From Hydrogenimonas cancrithermarum (GTDB lineage Bacteria > Campylobacterota > Campylobacteria > Campylobacterales > Hydrogenimonadaceae), in assembly GCF_030296055.1 (NCBI RefSeq), contig NZ_AP027370.1, positions 372,001-436,000 of the forward strand: a stretch of 64,000 bases of DNA. Reading direction: 5' to 3'. Positions 29,309 to 38,670 of this stretch are shown here, piece by piece. The notes beneath the pieces were generated by a model. The model saw nothing but the letters and a program-made list of their open reading frames with translations. It ran no database searches and was not told the origin of the DNA. A program made the translations under genes and the position numbers. How positions within the stretch are numbered: the first letter of the stretch is position 1; each line of letters opens with the position of its first letter.

Positions 29309-30445
29309 ATGAGAGATGAAACATACGTTCGTATCAAAATGGAGAGAAATCGGGCTATACTCTTTTTTTCGGGCCGCTGGCAAATCGATTTTCTCGACAG
29401 AATCGAAGCTCAGCTCCATCGACTGGAACCGAAACTCGAAGGAGTGGAGTCGATCGTCCTGGACCTTGGCGGCATCGAATCGATCGATACGGGTTCCATG
29501 GTTTTTTTCATCTCGGCCCGGGAACGGTTGAAGCGCGGAAGGAAGCTCTTCGTTCGTCATGTCCCTGCGGAGTTTTGCAGGATGTTCCGGCTCGTTAAAC
29601 GTTTTACGCACCCCGTCGCTCTCCCGTATGTACGCCCTTATGAAAAAGTGCTCAACCTCATTGCGGACATCGGCAAATCGAGTGCCGATATGTTGCAGGA
29701 TTTTCTGCTCTTTCTCAATTTTCTCGGACAATCGACGGTCGCGGCATTCCACATGACGATGCATCCTTCCACTTTTCGGTTCAAAGAGACGGCAACCAAT
29801 ATCTACAAAGCCGGCACCACCGCCCTGCCCATCATCGCCCTCAGCATTTTTCTCGTCGGTATCGTCATCGCCTTCCAAAGCGCGGTTCAGTTACAGAAAT
29901 ACGGGGCCAATATCTTTATCGTCGAGATGATCGGTATCTCGATTCCGAGGGAACTCGCGCCGCTCATTACCGCCATCATCGTTGCAGGGCGCAGCGGCTC
30001 CTCTTACACGGCACAGATCGGTGTCATGAAAATCACCGAAGAGATCGATGCGATGAAGACGATGGGTTTCGAAATTTTCCGTTTTGTCGTGCTTCCGCGG
30101 ATGATCGCGATGATGATCGCCCTGCCGCTTCTTATCTTTTTCGCCGATATCGTCGGTATCTACGGCGGCCTTCTCGTCGCGAAGGTCCAGCTCGACATCA
30201 CGCCTGCACAGTTTCTCGAACGTCTCCATGAAGAGGTGGATGTCCGACACTATCTCGTCGGCCTCTTCAAAGGGCCCTTCTTCGCTTTCATCATCGCGGC
30301 TATCGGGTGTTTCAGAGGGTTCCAGGTCTCAGGCAACACAGAGAGTATCGGCCGCTACACGACGATCAGCGTCGTCAATTCCATCTTCCTCGTCATCGCG
30401 ATGGATGCCATCTTTTCGGTCATCTTTACGGAGCTCGACATATGA
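29309..30445 (+). CDS. MlaE-type ABC permease with N-terminal STAS domain
   Basis: This protein has about 378 residues. The first third is a STAS-like domain (ESIVLDLGGIESIDTGSMVF, about residues 45-64). The rest is an MlaE permease, with FKETATNIYKAGTTALPIIA, PRELAPLITAIIVAGRSGS and EEIDAMKTMGFEIFRFVVLP, plus five to six helices. In E. coli the STAS subunit (MlaB) is a separate protein; here it is fused. The start is uncertain: ATG 29309 fits the domain start but has no clear ribosome site, and ATG 29234 is an alternative. Confidence 0.85.
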   Translation: MRDETYVRIKMERNRAILFFSGRWQIDFLDRIEAQLHRLEPKLEGVESIVLDLGGIESIDTGSMVFFISARERLKRGRKLFVRHVPAEFCRMFRLVKRFTHPVALPYVRPYEKVLNLIADIGKSSADMLQDFLLFLNFLGQSTVAAFHMTMHPSTFRFKETATNIYKAGTTALPIIALSIFLVGIVIAFQSAVQLQKYGANIFIVEMIGISIPRELAPLITAIIVAGRSGSSYTAQIGVMKITEEIDAMKTMGFEIFRFVVLPRMIAMMIALPLLIFFADIVGIYGGLLVAKVQLDITPAQFLERLHEEVDVRHYLVGLFKGPFFAFIIAAIGCFRGFQVSGNTESIGRYTTISVVNSIFLVIAMDAIFSVIFTELDI

Positions 30446-30570
30446 CGCTTCTATGTCGCAAAAAAAATCTGTCGATAAAGGCCATAATGGTTTCTCTCGC
30501 CAAAGTCGAAGCTTCAGTGAAAGGGATCTCTTTTGGAACTTCAACTCGAGGGGGAGGAGTGATGTCATGA
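30442..30570 (+). CDS. Possible 42-residue ORF between mlaE and mlaF
   Basis: This short open frame begins in an ATGA overlap with the permease stop and ends in an ATGA overlap with the ATPase start. It fills a gap that is unusually long for this operon. The peptide is basic (MTLLCRKKNLSIKAIM and onward) and resembles nothing I know. It may be a real small protein or only a coupling device; chance is a serious alternative. Confidence 0.3.
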   Translation: MTLLCRKKNLSIKAIMVSLAKVEASVKGISFGTSTRGGGVMS

Positions 30571-31343
30571 AACGTGAAATCATCGTTATGCGCGGTATCG
30601 AAACACGTTTCGGCACCAAAGTGGTGCACGAGGATGTCAATCTGACGATTTACGAGGGAGAGATCTACGGCCTTCTGGGAGGAAGCGGCTCGGGCAAAAC
30701 GACCCTTCTTCGCGAAATGATCATGCTTCTACGCCCTTCCAAAGGATTCGTGAAGGTCCTCGGATACGATCTGTCCCGGATCACGCGCGCAGAAGCGCAA
30801 AAGCTGCGCAGCGAATGGGGTGTCCTTTTCCAGTTCGGCGCACTCTTCACATCGCTTACGGTGGCCGAAAACATCGCGGTCTGGCTCAGAGAGTACACCG
30901 ATCTTTCCGAGGATACGATCCGAAAGATCATCCTTTCGAAACTCGACATGGTAGGCCTTTCACCGGATGTCGGAAAACTCTATCCCAGTGAATTGAGCGG
31001 TGGTATGATCAAACGTGCCGCCTTGGCACGTGCCCTGGTGATGGACCCCAAGCTTCTCTTTCTCGATGAGCCCACATCGGGCCTCGATCCGGTCAGTGCC
31101 GAAGCTTTCGACGACCTCGTGACCGATTTGAGAGAACTGCTCGGTCTTACCATCGTCATGGTCACCCACGATATCGATACGATTTTCAATGTGGTCGACC
31201 GTATGGCGATCCTCGGTGACAGACATGTGGTCGCCGAAGGCTCCCTGAAAGAGATCCTGCAAACCGATCACCCTTTCATTCGCCAGTTTTTCGGTGGAAA
31301 CCGTGCAAAAGCGCGTATCAAAGTTATGGAGATGGAGGCATAA
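30567..31343 (+). CDS. MlaF-type ABC ATPase
   Basis: This 258-residue ATPase partners the MlaE-type permease. It has Walker A GGSGSGKT, the MlaF-like Q-loop GVLFQFGALFTSLTVAENI, signature LSGGMIKRAALARAL, Walker B LLFLDEPTSGLDPVS and the switch region MVTHDIDT. The C-terminus HPFIRQFFGG parallels the MlaF tail. GGGGAGGAG precedes ATG 30567. An upstream-extended frame exists but has no similarity. Confidence 0.92.
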   Translation: MKREIIVMRGIETRFGTKVVHEDVNLTIYEGEIYGLLGGSGSGKTTLLREMIMLLRPSKGFVKVLGYDLSRITRAEAQKLRSEWGVLFQFGALFTSLTVAENIAVWLREYTDLSEDTIRKIILSKLDMVGLSPDVGKLYPSELSGGMIKRAALARALVMDPKLLFLDEPTSGLDPVSAEAFDDLVTDLRELLGLTIVMVTHDIDTIFNVVDRMAILGDRHVVAEGSLKEILQTDHPFIRQFFGGNRAKARIKVMEMEA

Positions 31344-32311
31344 TGGAAAGCAAAACCAACTATATCGCTGTAGGTCTCTTCATACTTCTTCTCGGGGCTG
31401 GCGCCATCGCCTTCGCTCTCTGGATGGGAAACTACAACAGCAAAAAAGAGTTTGTCTACTACTATACATACATGAAAGAGTCGGTTGCAGGCCTGCCGCC
31501 TGATGGCTCGGTCAAATATATGGGGGTCGATATCGGGAAAGTCAAAGAGATTCATGTCGATCCCAAAGATCCGACGCGCATTCGGCTGCTCCTGCGGATT
31601 CCAAAAGATTTTCCGATCCGGGAAGGGATGTACACAACACTCAAATTCACGGGAATTACTGGTATCGCCTACATCGAAATCATTGGAGGGGAGAAAGGCG
31701 CACCCATCATCAAAGCCAAAAGAGGAGAGATACCCGTCATCCCATCGAAACCGTCGACCCTGGCACAGCTTGGAACATCCGTGACCGACATCGCCGAGCA
31801 GATTACCAAGGCGCTCGACAGACTCAGCCGGGCCTTCAGCGAGGAGAATATGCATCACATCAACAACACCCTCACCAACATCGACACCTCTTCGGAAACA
31901 CTCACACATATTCTGAGCCCCTCCAACGCTAAAAAGATCGAGAAGCTGCTCGCCAATCTCGAAAATGCATCCGAAAAGATCGGCAAGCTCTACGAAACGG
32001 TCGATCTGATCCGTTCGACGACGAAAGGGCTCGGAGAAGAAGGCAATGCGACACTGCTTGCGATCCGGGAGAGTGCCGAATCGTTCAAATCGCTCAACCT
32101 GACGCTGAAGCGACGGCTCGAGGAGGGAGATCTCAATGTCCGGCATCTGCTGCAGCAGACACTTGCACAGAGCAATGCACTGATGCGTGCGACACAATCG
32201 TTGATCTACCAGCTGCAAGAAGATGCGGAAGCGTTGAAAAACAGTCCCAGAGACCTCTTTTTCAAAGAGGCCGAACCGCTGCTCGGACCGGGCGAAAAGG
32301 AGATAAGATGA
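31343..32311 (+). CDS. MlaD-type single-MCE protein
   Basis: This 322-residue protein is anchored by an N-terminal helix (residues 8-28), with one MCE domain at about 35-110 (VAGLPPDGSVKYMGVDIGKV). A long helical tail at about 140-300 (repeated ALDRL, NTLTNI and LANLENASEKI segments) could form a needle or coiled coil reaching through the periplasm. It should bind lipid for the MlaEF transporter. It shares one base with the mlaF stop and overlaps the lipoprotein gene by ATGA. Confidence 0.9.
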   Translation: MESKTNYIAVGLFILLLGAGAIAFALWMGNYNSKKEFVYYYTYMKESVAGLPPDGSVKYMGVDIGKVKEIHVDPKDPTRIRLLLRIPKDFPIREGMYTTLKFTGITGIAYIEIIGGEKGAPIIKAKRGEIPVIPSKPSTLAQLGTSVTDIAEQITKALDRLSRAFSEENMHHINNTLTNIDTSSETLTHILSPSNAKKIEKLLANLENASEKIGKLYETVDLIRSTTKGLGEEGNATLLAIRESAESFKSLNLTLKRRLEEGDLNVRHLLQQTLAQSNALMRATQSLIYQLQEDAEALKNSPRDLFFKEAEPLLGPGEKEIR

Positions 32312-32901
32312 AGTGGAGTATCGTTCTTGCCTCACTGCTGCTGCTTGGCGGATGTTCCATCAAAAGGGTTCCTTCCCCTATGACCTATACACTGAATCAG
32401 GAGACGCCTGCTCTCACGAGATTACGGCTCGAAAACCCCAGATTCGATACGATTCGGCTGGCATTCAACCATTCGACCAAACTATCCGAAAGTTCGACAC
32501 TCTATTATCGAAAAGCGGGTTATTTGCATCAACCGTACGCCTACAGCCGATGGTACGACAGTGTCGATTCGATGCTCGAAAACAAACTTCTTTATGCGTT
32601 GCGTCAAAGCAATATAGCCAGAACCGTCCTGCCTGCCGCAACCCATGCGGATACGGAGATGGTTCTGGAGATCTCTCTTATCAATTTCGTTCACGATTTT
32701 TCCAAAGGCACACCATCCAAAGGCGTCGTCCGAATGATCGCCACATTGATTGAAAACAGAAACGGGAAAACAGTCGCTTCCGAAACGTTCGAAGCGGCCG
32801 TACCAGCCCTCTCCGAAGATGCCAAAGGGGGTGTCGCCGCACTCAACCGTGCGACGGACGAAGTGGTTGTTTCTCTTATAATGTGGCTCGAAGCAGACTG
32901 A
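32308..32901 (+). CDS. ABC-type transport auxiliary lipoprotein (PqiC-like)
   Basis: This 197-residue lipoprotein has lipobox LLLGGC with Cys at residue 16. The body resembles the ABC_trans_aux/PqiC family, with YYRKAGYLHQPYAYSRWYDS and a late DTEMVLEISLINFVHDF strand. Such lipoproteins sit at the outer membrane as partners of MCE proteins. It ends the Mla-like operon. Its stop codon abuts the stop codon of the convergent ubiD gene, leaving no spacer. Confidence 0.82.
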   Translation: MKWSIVLASLLLLGGCSIKRVPSPMTYTLNQETPALTRLRLENPRFDTIRLAFNHSTKLSESSTLYYRKAGYLHQPYAYSRWYDSVDSMLENKLLYALRQSNIARTVLPAATHADTEMVLEISLINFVHDFSKGTPSKGVVRMIATLIENRNGKTVASETFEAAVPALSEDAKGGVAALNRATDEVVVSLIMWLEAD

Positions 32902-34722
32902 TCAGAGATAGAATTTTTTGACAAAAGCATCATCGATGTCGATGATACCCCGTGCCTTTAGATCTTCCAAAACTTTCGGATCGCAAAATACGTCGCCGGG
33001 CCACTCTCTGGTGTAGCCGTCACGTTCATTTTTGTTGGTCGCATCGAGCATGATGACCGGTTCTTTACGGACATCACGCAGGGCATCGATATTGTTGGCA
33101 ACCCGCCAGACGAGCATATAGGGGTTGTCGATATCGTTGCACGCTGCATCGACGACGACGACAAGCTTGAGATGGGTATGAAGCGCTTTGAGATCGTCGA
33201 AAAGTTCCTGAACGCTGCGCTCTTTTTCATATGCAACGACACAGACGGGGGTTTTCGTATGGACGAAGTACTGTTTCACCCCTCTCACGTTTTTGTCTAT
33301 CGTCTGCATGGCATTCAGCAGTTTCGCATCGTCGATCGGCTCTTTCACACCGTCCGCCACCTCGCCGCCTGTGCAATCGAGGCCAAGTTTTCCGCCCACA
33401 AGTGTCTCGGGGCTGGAATGGTCGAGCGCATCGACGATCCCTTCCGTGATCAACATGTTCTTCGCATCGACGCGATTGAGAATGTGCTCGGTGATCTTCT
33501 CGTATTCGGTCAGGTTCGGCGCATCTTTTCCGACGAAGATGGCATGCTTTACGAAACTCATCTGCCCTACGCCCCAAAAAGCATGCATGAACTGTTTCGC
33601 ATGTCCTTTGTAATGCGTCTCCATCTTCGCCAGGATCAGGTTGTGGAAGACTCCGTTTTCGGGCATATGATAGTCGATGAGATCGGGGGCCGTGGTTTTG
33701 AGCAGCGGCAGGAAGATACGTTCCGTTCCCCATCCCATATATTTATCCTCGAGAGGAGGTTTACCGACAACGGTCGCCTGATAGACTGGATTCTCCTTCA
33801 TCGTGATCGCCGTCACTTCCATCACGGGGTACGGCTCTTTGAGCGTATAGTAGCCGGTATGGTCACCGAACGGCCCTTCGATCTCCAGTTTGTTCGGATC
33901 GACGACACCCTCGATCACGATATCGGCATCCTCCGGGATCCAGATATCGTTGGTGATCGATTTGACCAGCCGCGCCGGTTCGTTGCGGACAAAGCCGTAT
34001 AGAAGCATCTCGAAGATGCCGTAAGGCAGTGGTGCCTGTCCGCACCAGATGTAGAGCGGGTCACCGCCGATCGCGACGGAAACGGGCATCATCTTGCCGG
34101 CATCCCTGTACTGGTCGAAAAAGTGGCTGGCATCTTTGTGGATCTGCCAGTGCATCCCGAGACGGTTTTTGTCGTACTGCTGCAAGCGGTACATTCCCAA
34201 ATTCTGCATTTTGCCGTCGATCGATCGTGTATAGACCTGCCCCATCGTGATGAACGGTCCCCCGTCTTCACTCCATGTCTTGAGGATCGGAAGTTCATCC
34301 AGATCGACTTGTGACGCGGTTTTGATGATCTGCTGGCAGAGCCCTTTTTGCTTTTGACGCTTCGGAAAGACATTTTTCAGGGCAAAGAGTTTCGGTACGA
34401 GCGAAAGCTTCTCCATCAGCCCCTGCGGCGGCTTCATATGCATCAGCGCTTCGATCTCTTCGGCAATCTCATCGGGATGGCGTCCGAAAATCTTCTCCGT
34501 CACTTCGAAGTCGGCGAACATATTCATCACCACAGGCATCTCGTATTCGATCCCTTTTTCACGATTGACCGGTTTTTTGAAAAGCAGCACCTTGGAATCG
34601 CGCTTTTTCACTTCGACATACGCCACGTGCGCCATTTCGAGATTGACATCGCAGGGCTCCTCGATGACCCGAAGGTCCCCATCCTTTTCCAACCGTTCCA
34701 ACCATTCCTGCATTGTCGCCAT
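32902..34722 (-). CDS. ubiD: UbiD-family decarboxylase
   Basis: This 606-residue protein belongs to the prenyl-FMN-dependent UbiD family. It has GGDPLYIWCGQAPLP, EGPFGDHTGYYTLKEPYPVM (the conserved region near the cofactor) and GWGTERIFLPLLK. Campylobacterota make menaquinone by the futalosine route, so this member may act on a naphthoate precursor (MqnL-like) rather than in ubiquinone synthesis; that is inference. It is the last gene of the hem cluster, starting right after the hemC stop. The flavin prenyltransferase UbiX is not nearby. Confidence 0.88.
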   Translation of the reverse strand: MATMQEWLERLEKDGDLRVIEEPCDVNLEMAHVAYVEVKKRDSKVLLFKKPVNREKGIEYEMPVVMNMFADFEVTEKIFGRHPDEIAEEIEALMHMKPPQGLMEKLSLVPKLFALKNVFPKRQKQKGLCQQIIKTASQVDLDELPILKTWSEDGGPFITMGQVYTRSIDGKMQNLGMYRLQQYDKNRLGMHWQIHKDASHFFDQYRDAGKMMPVSVAIGGDPLYIWCGQAPLPYGIFEMLLYGFVRNEPARLVKSITNDIWIPEDADIVIEGVVDPNKLEIEGPFGDHTGYYTLKEPYPVMEVTAITMKENPVYQATVVGKPPLEDKYMGWGTERIFLPLLKTTAPDLIDYHMPENGVFHNLILAKMETHYKGHAKQFMHAFWGVGQMSFVKHAIFVGKDAPNLTEYEKITEHILNRVDAKNMLITEGIVDALDHSSPETLVGGKLGLDCTGGEVADGVKEPIDDAKLLNAMQTIDKNVRGVKQYFVHTKTPVCVVAYEKERSVQELFDDLKALHTHLKLVVVVDAACNDIDNPYMLVWRVANNIDALRDVRKEPVIMLDATNKNERDGYTREWPGDVFCDPKVLEDLKARGIIDIDDAFVKKFYL

Positions 34723-35679
34723 TTAAAACCTTTCGCACCGCTCCTCTTTGAACGCCATCGATTCGGCACGGGCCAAAAGCTCTTTTGCACCCTGGGCAAC
34801 CATATCGTCCGCGAGTTCCCTACCGAGATTTTCGGCCTTCTCTTTCGGTGCTTCGATCCGCTCCTGCAGGATTTCGGTTCCGTCCGGCAATCCCACCATC
34901 GCACGCACCAGCACACGCTCTTCATAGACCTTCGCATTGACGGCGATCGGCACCTGGCAGCTCCCCTCCAGACGAGCCACGAAATCGCGTTCGATCTTTG
35001 CGGCCAAAGCGGAATCCGGATCGTTGAGCGTTTCGGCGATCTTCGCGACCTCCGGGTCGTCGACGATCTCGATACCGAGCGACGCCTGCCCGGATGGCGG
35101 GATCATCACCTCGTCGCTGATCGGATCGTGAAACGGCACACTCTCGAGCAGTCCAAGGCGTTTCATTCCGACGTATGCCAGAATGATCGCGTCATACTCG
35201 CCGTCGGCCAATTTGCGTAGACGCGTATTGACATTGCCACGCAGATTTTTGATCGTCAGGTCCGGACGGATGGCACGCAGCTGCATCTGTCGGCGAAGGC
35301 TTGTCGTACCGACGACGGCACCTTCGGGTAGCGCTTCGATATTTTCATATTTATGGGAAAGGAAAACGTCACGAATGTCGTCACGCTTCGTGATGGCTGC
35401 CAGCCGAAGCCCTTCGGGCAGTTCCGTCGGGACATCTTTGAGACTGTGTACCGCCAGATGGGCGTCACCGGCGAGCATCACCTCTTCTATCTCTTTGGTG
35501 AAGAGCCCCTTGCCGCCGATAAGTGCGAGCGGTTTGTCCAAAATTTTGTCACCCGTTGCGGTTATTACCGAAAACTCGATGGTCATATCCGGAAAACGCT
35601 TTTCGAGTTCTCCTTTGACATATTCCGCCTGCCACATCGCAAGCTGACTTCCGCGGGTCGCTATGATCAGTTTATCCAT
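34723..35679 (-). CDS. hemC: Hydroxymethylbilane synthase HemC
   Basis: This 318-residue porphobilinogen deaminase has the opening IIATRGSQLAMWQAEYVK, the DVPTELPEGLRLAAI block, and VVGTTSLRRQMQL with the Arg residues that bind the growing chain. The dipyrromethane-anchoring Cys is in RLEGSCQVPIAV (about residue 240). It catalyses the third common step of heme synthesis. It is co-directional with hemA upstream. Confidence 0.97.
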   Translation of the reverse strand: MDKLIIATRGSQLAMWQAEYVKGELEKRFPDMTIEFSVITATGDKILDKPLALIGGKGLFTKEIEEVMLAGDAHLAVHSLKDVPTELPEGLRLAAITKRDDIRDVFLSHKYENIEALPEGAVVGTTSLRRQMQLRAIRPDLTIKNLRGNVNTRLRKLADGEYDAIILAYVGMKRLGLLESVPFHDPISDEVMIPPSGQASLGIEIVDDPEVAKIAETLNDPDSALAAKIERDFVARLEGSCQVPIAVNAKVYEERVLVRAMVGLPDGTEILQERIEAPKEKAENLGRELADDMVAQGAKELLARAESMAFKEERCERF

Positions 35680-35682
35680 GTT

Positions 35683-36525
35683 CTATTTCTTTTCGATGAA
35701 TTTTTTGTATTTCTCACGGGTAATATCTTTTTTACCGTCGACGAAGATGGTCGGCGTACCGGTAACGAGAAGTTTTCGTGCCGTTATACGGTCTTTCCCG
35801 AGCTTTTTATCGATCCACGGCTGATGAATCTGTTTCGGCGACAATCTATAACCCGTCTTTTCCGCCACGATTTCCAATATTTTCTCTTCATCTTCGATAT
35901 GGGGATCGATATCGATCCGATACATCTTGTCGATGATTTCGTTTTTCCCATCTTTTTGGGCCACTTCCATCACACGGACCAGCGTAGCGGATGCGGGATG
36001 AATCGCCTGAAGAGGCAAGTGGTAGTAATAAAGTGCCATCCGTTCGGGATTCTCCTTGACCGCTTTTAGAAGTTCGGGCACATACATTCGACAGAAAGGA
36101 CAAAGCGGATCGGAAAAGAGAATCAGTTTGTGAGGTGCATCGGGGCTGCCGTAAAGCAGATGGGATGGGTCGTAGATATCCTTCGGTAGTTTCGGCTGTA
36201 TCATGGAGCGCACATCCCGTCCCGTTTTTCGGTCGACCAGTTCGGATGTGATCAGGTTTTTGCTCACGAAAAGAATATCTTCGAAATGAATACGCCGCGT
36301 CTCTTTGCCCCGCGTCAGATTGATATCGAGCCCGATCACGTAGGCCGACCACCCTTTGATACCGGGGATAGGGAGTTTCTCCTCCACCGTCGCACTGTTG
36401 ATTTTCACCTGCGGATTTCTGCTCAGTTTCTTTTTGACATAATCGATCACATCACTCTCGCCGCCGGCAAATACCAGACTACTTGCGATCATCATGATGC
36501 TCAATGATTTCAACATCGATGACAT
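35683..36525 (-). CDS. DsbC/DsbG-like periplasmic thiol:disulfide protein
   Basis: This 280-residue protein has a signal peptide (ending near LVFAGG). An N-terminal domain of about 100 residues could dimerise. A thioredoxin-fold domain carries the CPFC active site in LILFSDPLCPFCRMYVPELL and the cis-Pro in LLVTGTPTIFVDGKK. It is likely a disulfide isomerase or reductase. ATG 36525 has AAGGAGAG upstream, preferred over an ATG 39 bases earlier. It overlaps fxsA by 47 bases and sits between fxsA and hemC, which are neighbours in C. jejuni as I recall. Confidence 0.82.
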   Translation of the reverse strand: MSSMLKSLSIMMIASSLVFAGGESDVIDYVKKKLSRNPQVKINSATVEEKLPIPGIKGWSAYVIGLDINLTRGKETRRIHFEDILFVSKNLITSELVDRKTGRDVRSMIQPKLPKDIYDPSHLLYGSPDAPHKLILFSDPLCPFCRMYVPELLKAVKENPERMALYYYHLPLQAIHPASATLVRVMEVAQKDGKNEIIDKMYRIDIDPHIEDEEKILEIVAEKTGYRLSPKQIHQPWIDKKLGKDRITARKLLVTGTPTIFVDGKKDITREKYKKFIEKK

Positions 36526-36910
36526 CACACTCTCCTTCTTCTTGAAATGGTTTGGTTTGGACATTGCTCTTCATTCTCTCTTTTTTGACAAGTTTGGCCG
36601 CGAGCAGGTTGGTAAAGACCCCGAACTGCAGAAGGATGCCGATAATATCGGTCAAAAAACCGGGAACGATTAGAAGCAGCGCTCCGATAAGCGCAGCCAT
36701 ATTCTGTTTCTGAAAAGTTTCGGGACCGATATCGCCTTCCGCCATCGCCCGCATATTTTCGAAAAAAGTATAACGGAAGTTGGTTAACAGAAGCAAACCG
36801 GCAACGGCGCTGCCGATCACTTCTACAAAAGTCCAGAAAGGGCCGAGGGCCGAAGATATCTCGACCGAAACGAAAATTTCGAGAAAAAGGTAGACGAGGA
36901 AATAGATCAT
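36479..36910 (-). CDS. fxsA: FxsA-family membrane protein
   Basis: This 143-residue protein has three to four hydrophobic segments and the FxsA pattern ([20 protein letters not shown], later [20 protein letters not shown]). The C-terminal tail is charged and cytoplasmic. E. coli FxsA overproduction relieves T7 exclusion by F; its normal role is unknown. It overlaps proS by ATGA. Confidence 0.85.
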   Translation of the reverse strand: MIYFLVYLFLEIFVSVEISSALGPFWTFVEVIGSAVAGLLLLTNFRYTFFENMRAMAEGDIGPETFQKQNMAALIGALLLIVPGFLTDIIGILLQFGVFTNLLAAKLVKKERMKSNVQTKPFQEEGECDVIDVEIIEHHDDRK

Positions 36911-38670
36911 TTCACTTTTTCCGCGATTTTCCCGACGACATGGTCGAGCGCAACAACCTCTTTTTGCAACGACGTACGCTCGATCAGTTCCACCTGGCCA
37001 TCGGAGAGCTTTTTCCCGACCACGACGGCATAGGGAAAGCCGATCAGTTCGAAATCTTTCATCTTGAAACCAAAGCGTTCGGCCCGGTCGTCGAGAAGCA
37101 CGTCGATACCCTTTTCCTTCAACGCTTTATAGATCTTTTCGCCCGCTTCTCTTTGTGCATCGTCCTTGACGTTTCCGACGACGACCACCACCTCGAACGG
37201 TGCGACGGAGAGAGGCCAGATCGACCCTTTTTCGTCGTGGTGCTGTTCGATGACAGCCGCGAGAAGCCGGCTGACGCCGATACCGTATGTCCCCATCACA
37301 AAGGGTCTGCTCTTGCCGTTTTGGTCAAGAAACTCCGCTTTGAGAGGTTCGGAGTAGCGGGTCCCGAGCTGGAAGATATGCCCCACTTCGATCCCTTTCG
37401 TATAGGTGAGCCTGCCGCCACACTTCGTACACACATCACCCTCCTGTGTCTGCGCGAGATCGGCGAACTTAAGCTCTTTCAGCACACCGAGATCGGCACC
37501 CACGATATGGTAATCTTTTTCATTTGCACCGCAAATCATGTTTTTGGCACCTTCGAGTCCTGTGTCGAAAACCATCGTCAGGTTCGGATGGGCGCGCTCT
37601 TCGTGAAACGGCGGAGCGCCTTCGACCACGCCTGCGTTGCGTATCAGCTCGATCGGCCCCATGAATCCGGGTACCAGGCCGGCCGCTTCGAGCTCCTCTT
37701 CCGTCACGTCGGCAAGTTCGTTCGCACCGACACTGTTCGCGGCCTTGACCTCCTGCAGTTCGTCGCTTCCGCGCAGGAAGAAGAGGACGATTTCACTTTT
37801 CCCCTCGTCGTAGAGCGCTTTTTTCGCGACCGTTTTGACCAGGTAGTAGGGGTCGACATAGAAAAACTTGGCGAGATCCTCGATCGTTTTGACATCCGGC
37901 GTATGGAAACGGTTCAGATCGGCTTCAGGTGCCTCGGCCGGCGCTGTGGGTTGTTTGCGCTTCGCCGCTTCGATATTGGCCGCATAGTCACACCCTTCGC
38001 AGACGACGATCGTATCTTCTCCGCTGTCGGCAAGAACCATGAACTCTTTGCTTCCCTCGCCCCCTATGGCACCGCTGTCGGCTTCGACGACACGGAAGTC
38101 GAGTCCCATCCGGGTGAAGATTTTCCGATAGGTCGCTTCCATCAGCTCGAACTCACGCACCATGTCCTCTCTGTCGGCATGGAAACTGTAGCCATCCTTC
38201 ATGATGAATTCGCGTCCACGCATCAGCCCGAAGCGTGGCCTCGCCTCGTCGCGGAATTTGAGATTGATCTGATAGAGATTCATCGGAAGCTGCTTGTAAC
38301 TGTTGATAAACTGTTTCGCCAGCTCCACCATCATCTCTTCATGGGTCGGACCGAGAACGAATTCGTTGCCTTTCCGGTCTTCGAAACGCAAAAGCTCCGA
38401 ACCATATTTCTCATAACGTCCGCTCCTCTTCCAAAGCTCCGCAGGGGTGACGAACCCGAGCTGCACCTCCTGGCATCCGACATTGTCGAGCTCCTCTTTG
38501 ATGATAGCACGTACCTTGTCGAGCACTTTTTTCCCAAGAGGAAGAAAGTCGTAAATGCCGCTGGCCACCTGATAGATGAAACCACCGCGTACCAGATAGA
38601 TGTGGCTCGGCAAAACCGCATCTTTGGGCGCCTCTTTGAGTGTCGGGATCAAGAGTTTGGAAAACCTCAT
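36907..38670 (-). CDS. proS: Prolyl-tRNA synthetase
   Basis: This 587-residue class II synthetase is of the bacterial type with an editing insertion (about residues 225-400). It opens with [18 protein letters not shown]. Motif 2 lies around [20 protein letters not shown] and motif 3 in [25 protein letters not shown] 38670 was chosen because the family N-terminus begins there. The bases around it repeat exactly at the hemA stop, so ancestrally proS probably started in an ATGA overlap with hemA. Confidence 0.96.
   Translation of the reverse strand: MRFSKLLIPTLKEAPKDAVLPSHIYLVRGGFIYQVASGIYDFLPLGKKVLDKVRAIIKEELDNVGCQEVQLGFVTPAELWKRSGRYEKYGSELLRFEDRKGNEFVLGPTHEEMMVELAKQFINSYKQLPMNLYQINLKFRDEARPRFGLMRGREFIMKDGYSFHADREDMVREFELMEATYRKIFTRMGLDFRVVEADSGAIGGEGSKEFMVLADSGEDTIVVCEGCDYAANIEAAKRKQPTAPAEAPEADLNRFHTPDVKTIEDLAKFFYVDPYYLVKTVAKKALYDEGKSEIVLFFLRGSDELQEVKAANSVGANELADVTEEELEAAGLVPGFMGPIELIRNAGVVEGAPPFHEERAHPNLTMVFDTGLEGAKNMICGANEKDYHIVGADLGVLKELKFADLAQTQEGDVCTKCGGRLTYTKGIEVGHIFQLGTRYSEPLKAEFLDQNGKSRPFVMGTYGIGVSRLLAAVIEQHHDEKGSIWPLSVAPFEVVVVVGNVKDDAQREAGEKIYKALKEKGIDVLLDDRAERFGFKMKDFELIGFPYAVVVGKKLSDGQVELIERTSLQKEVVALDHVVGKIAEKVK

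Noticed and set aside
30228-30566. Upstream extension of the MlaF-type ATPase frame
   Set aside because: The extra residues overlap the permease gene and resemble nothing. A strong ribosome site precedes ATG 30567.
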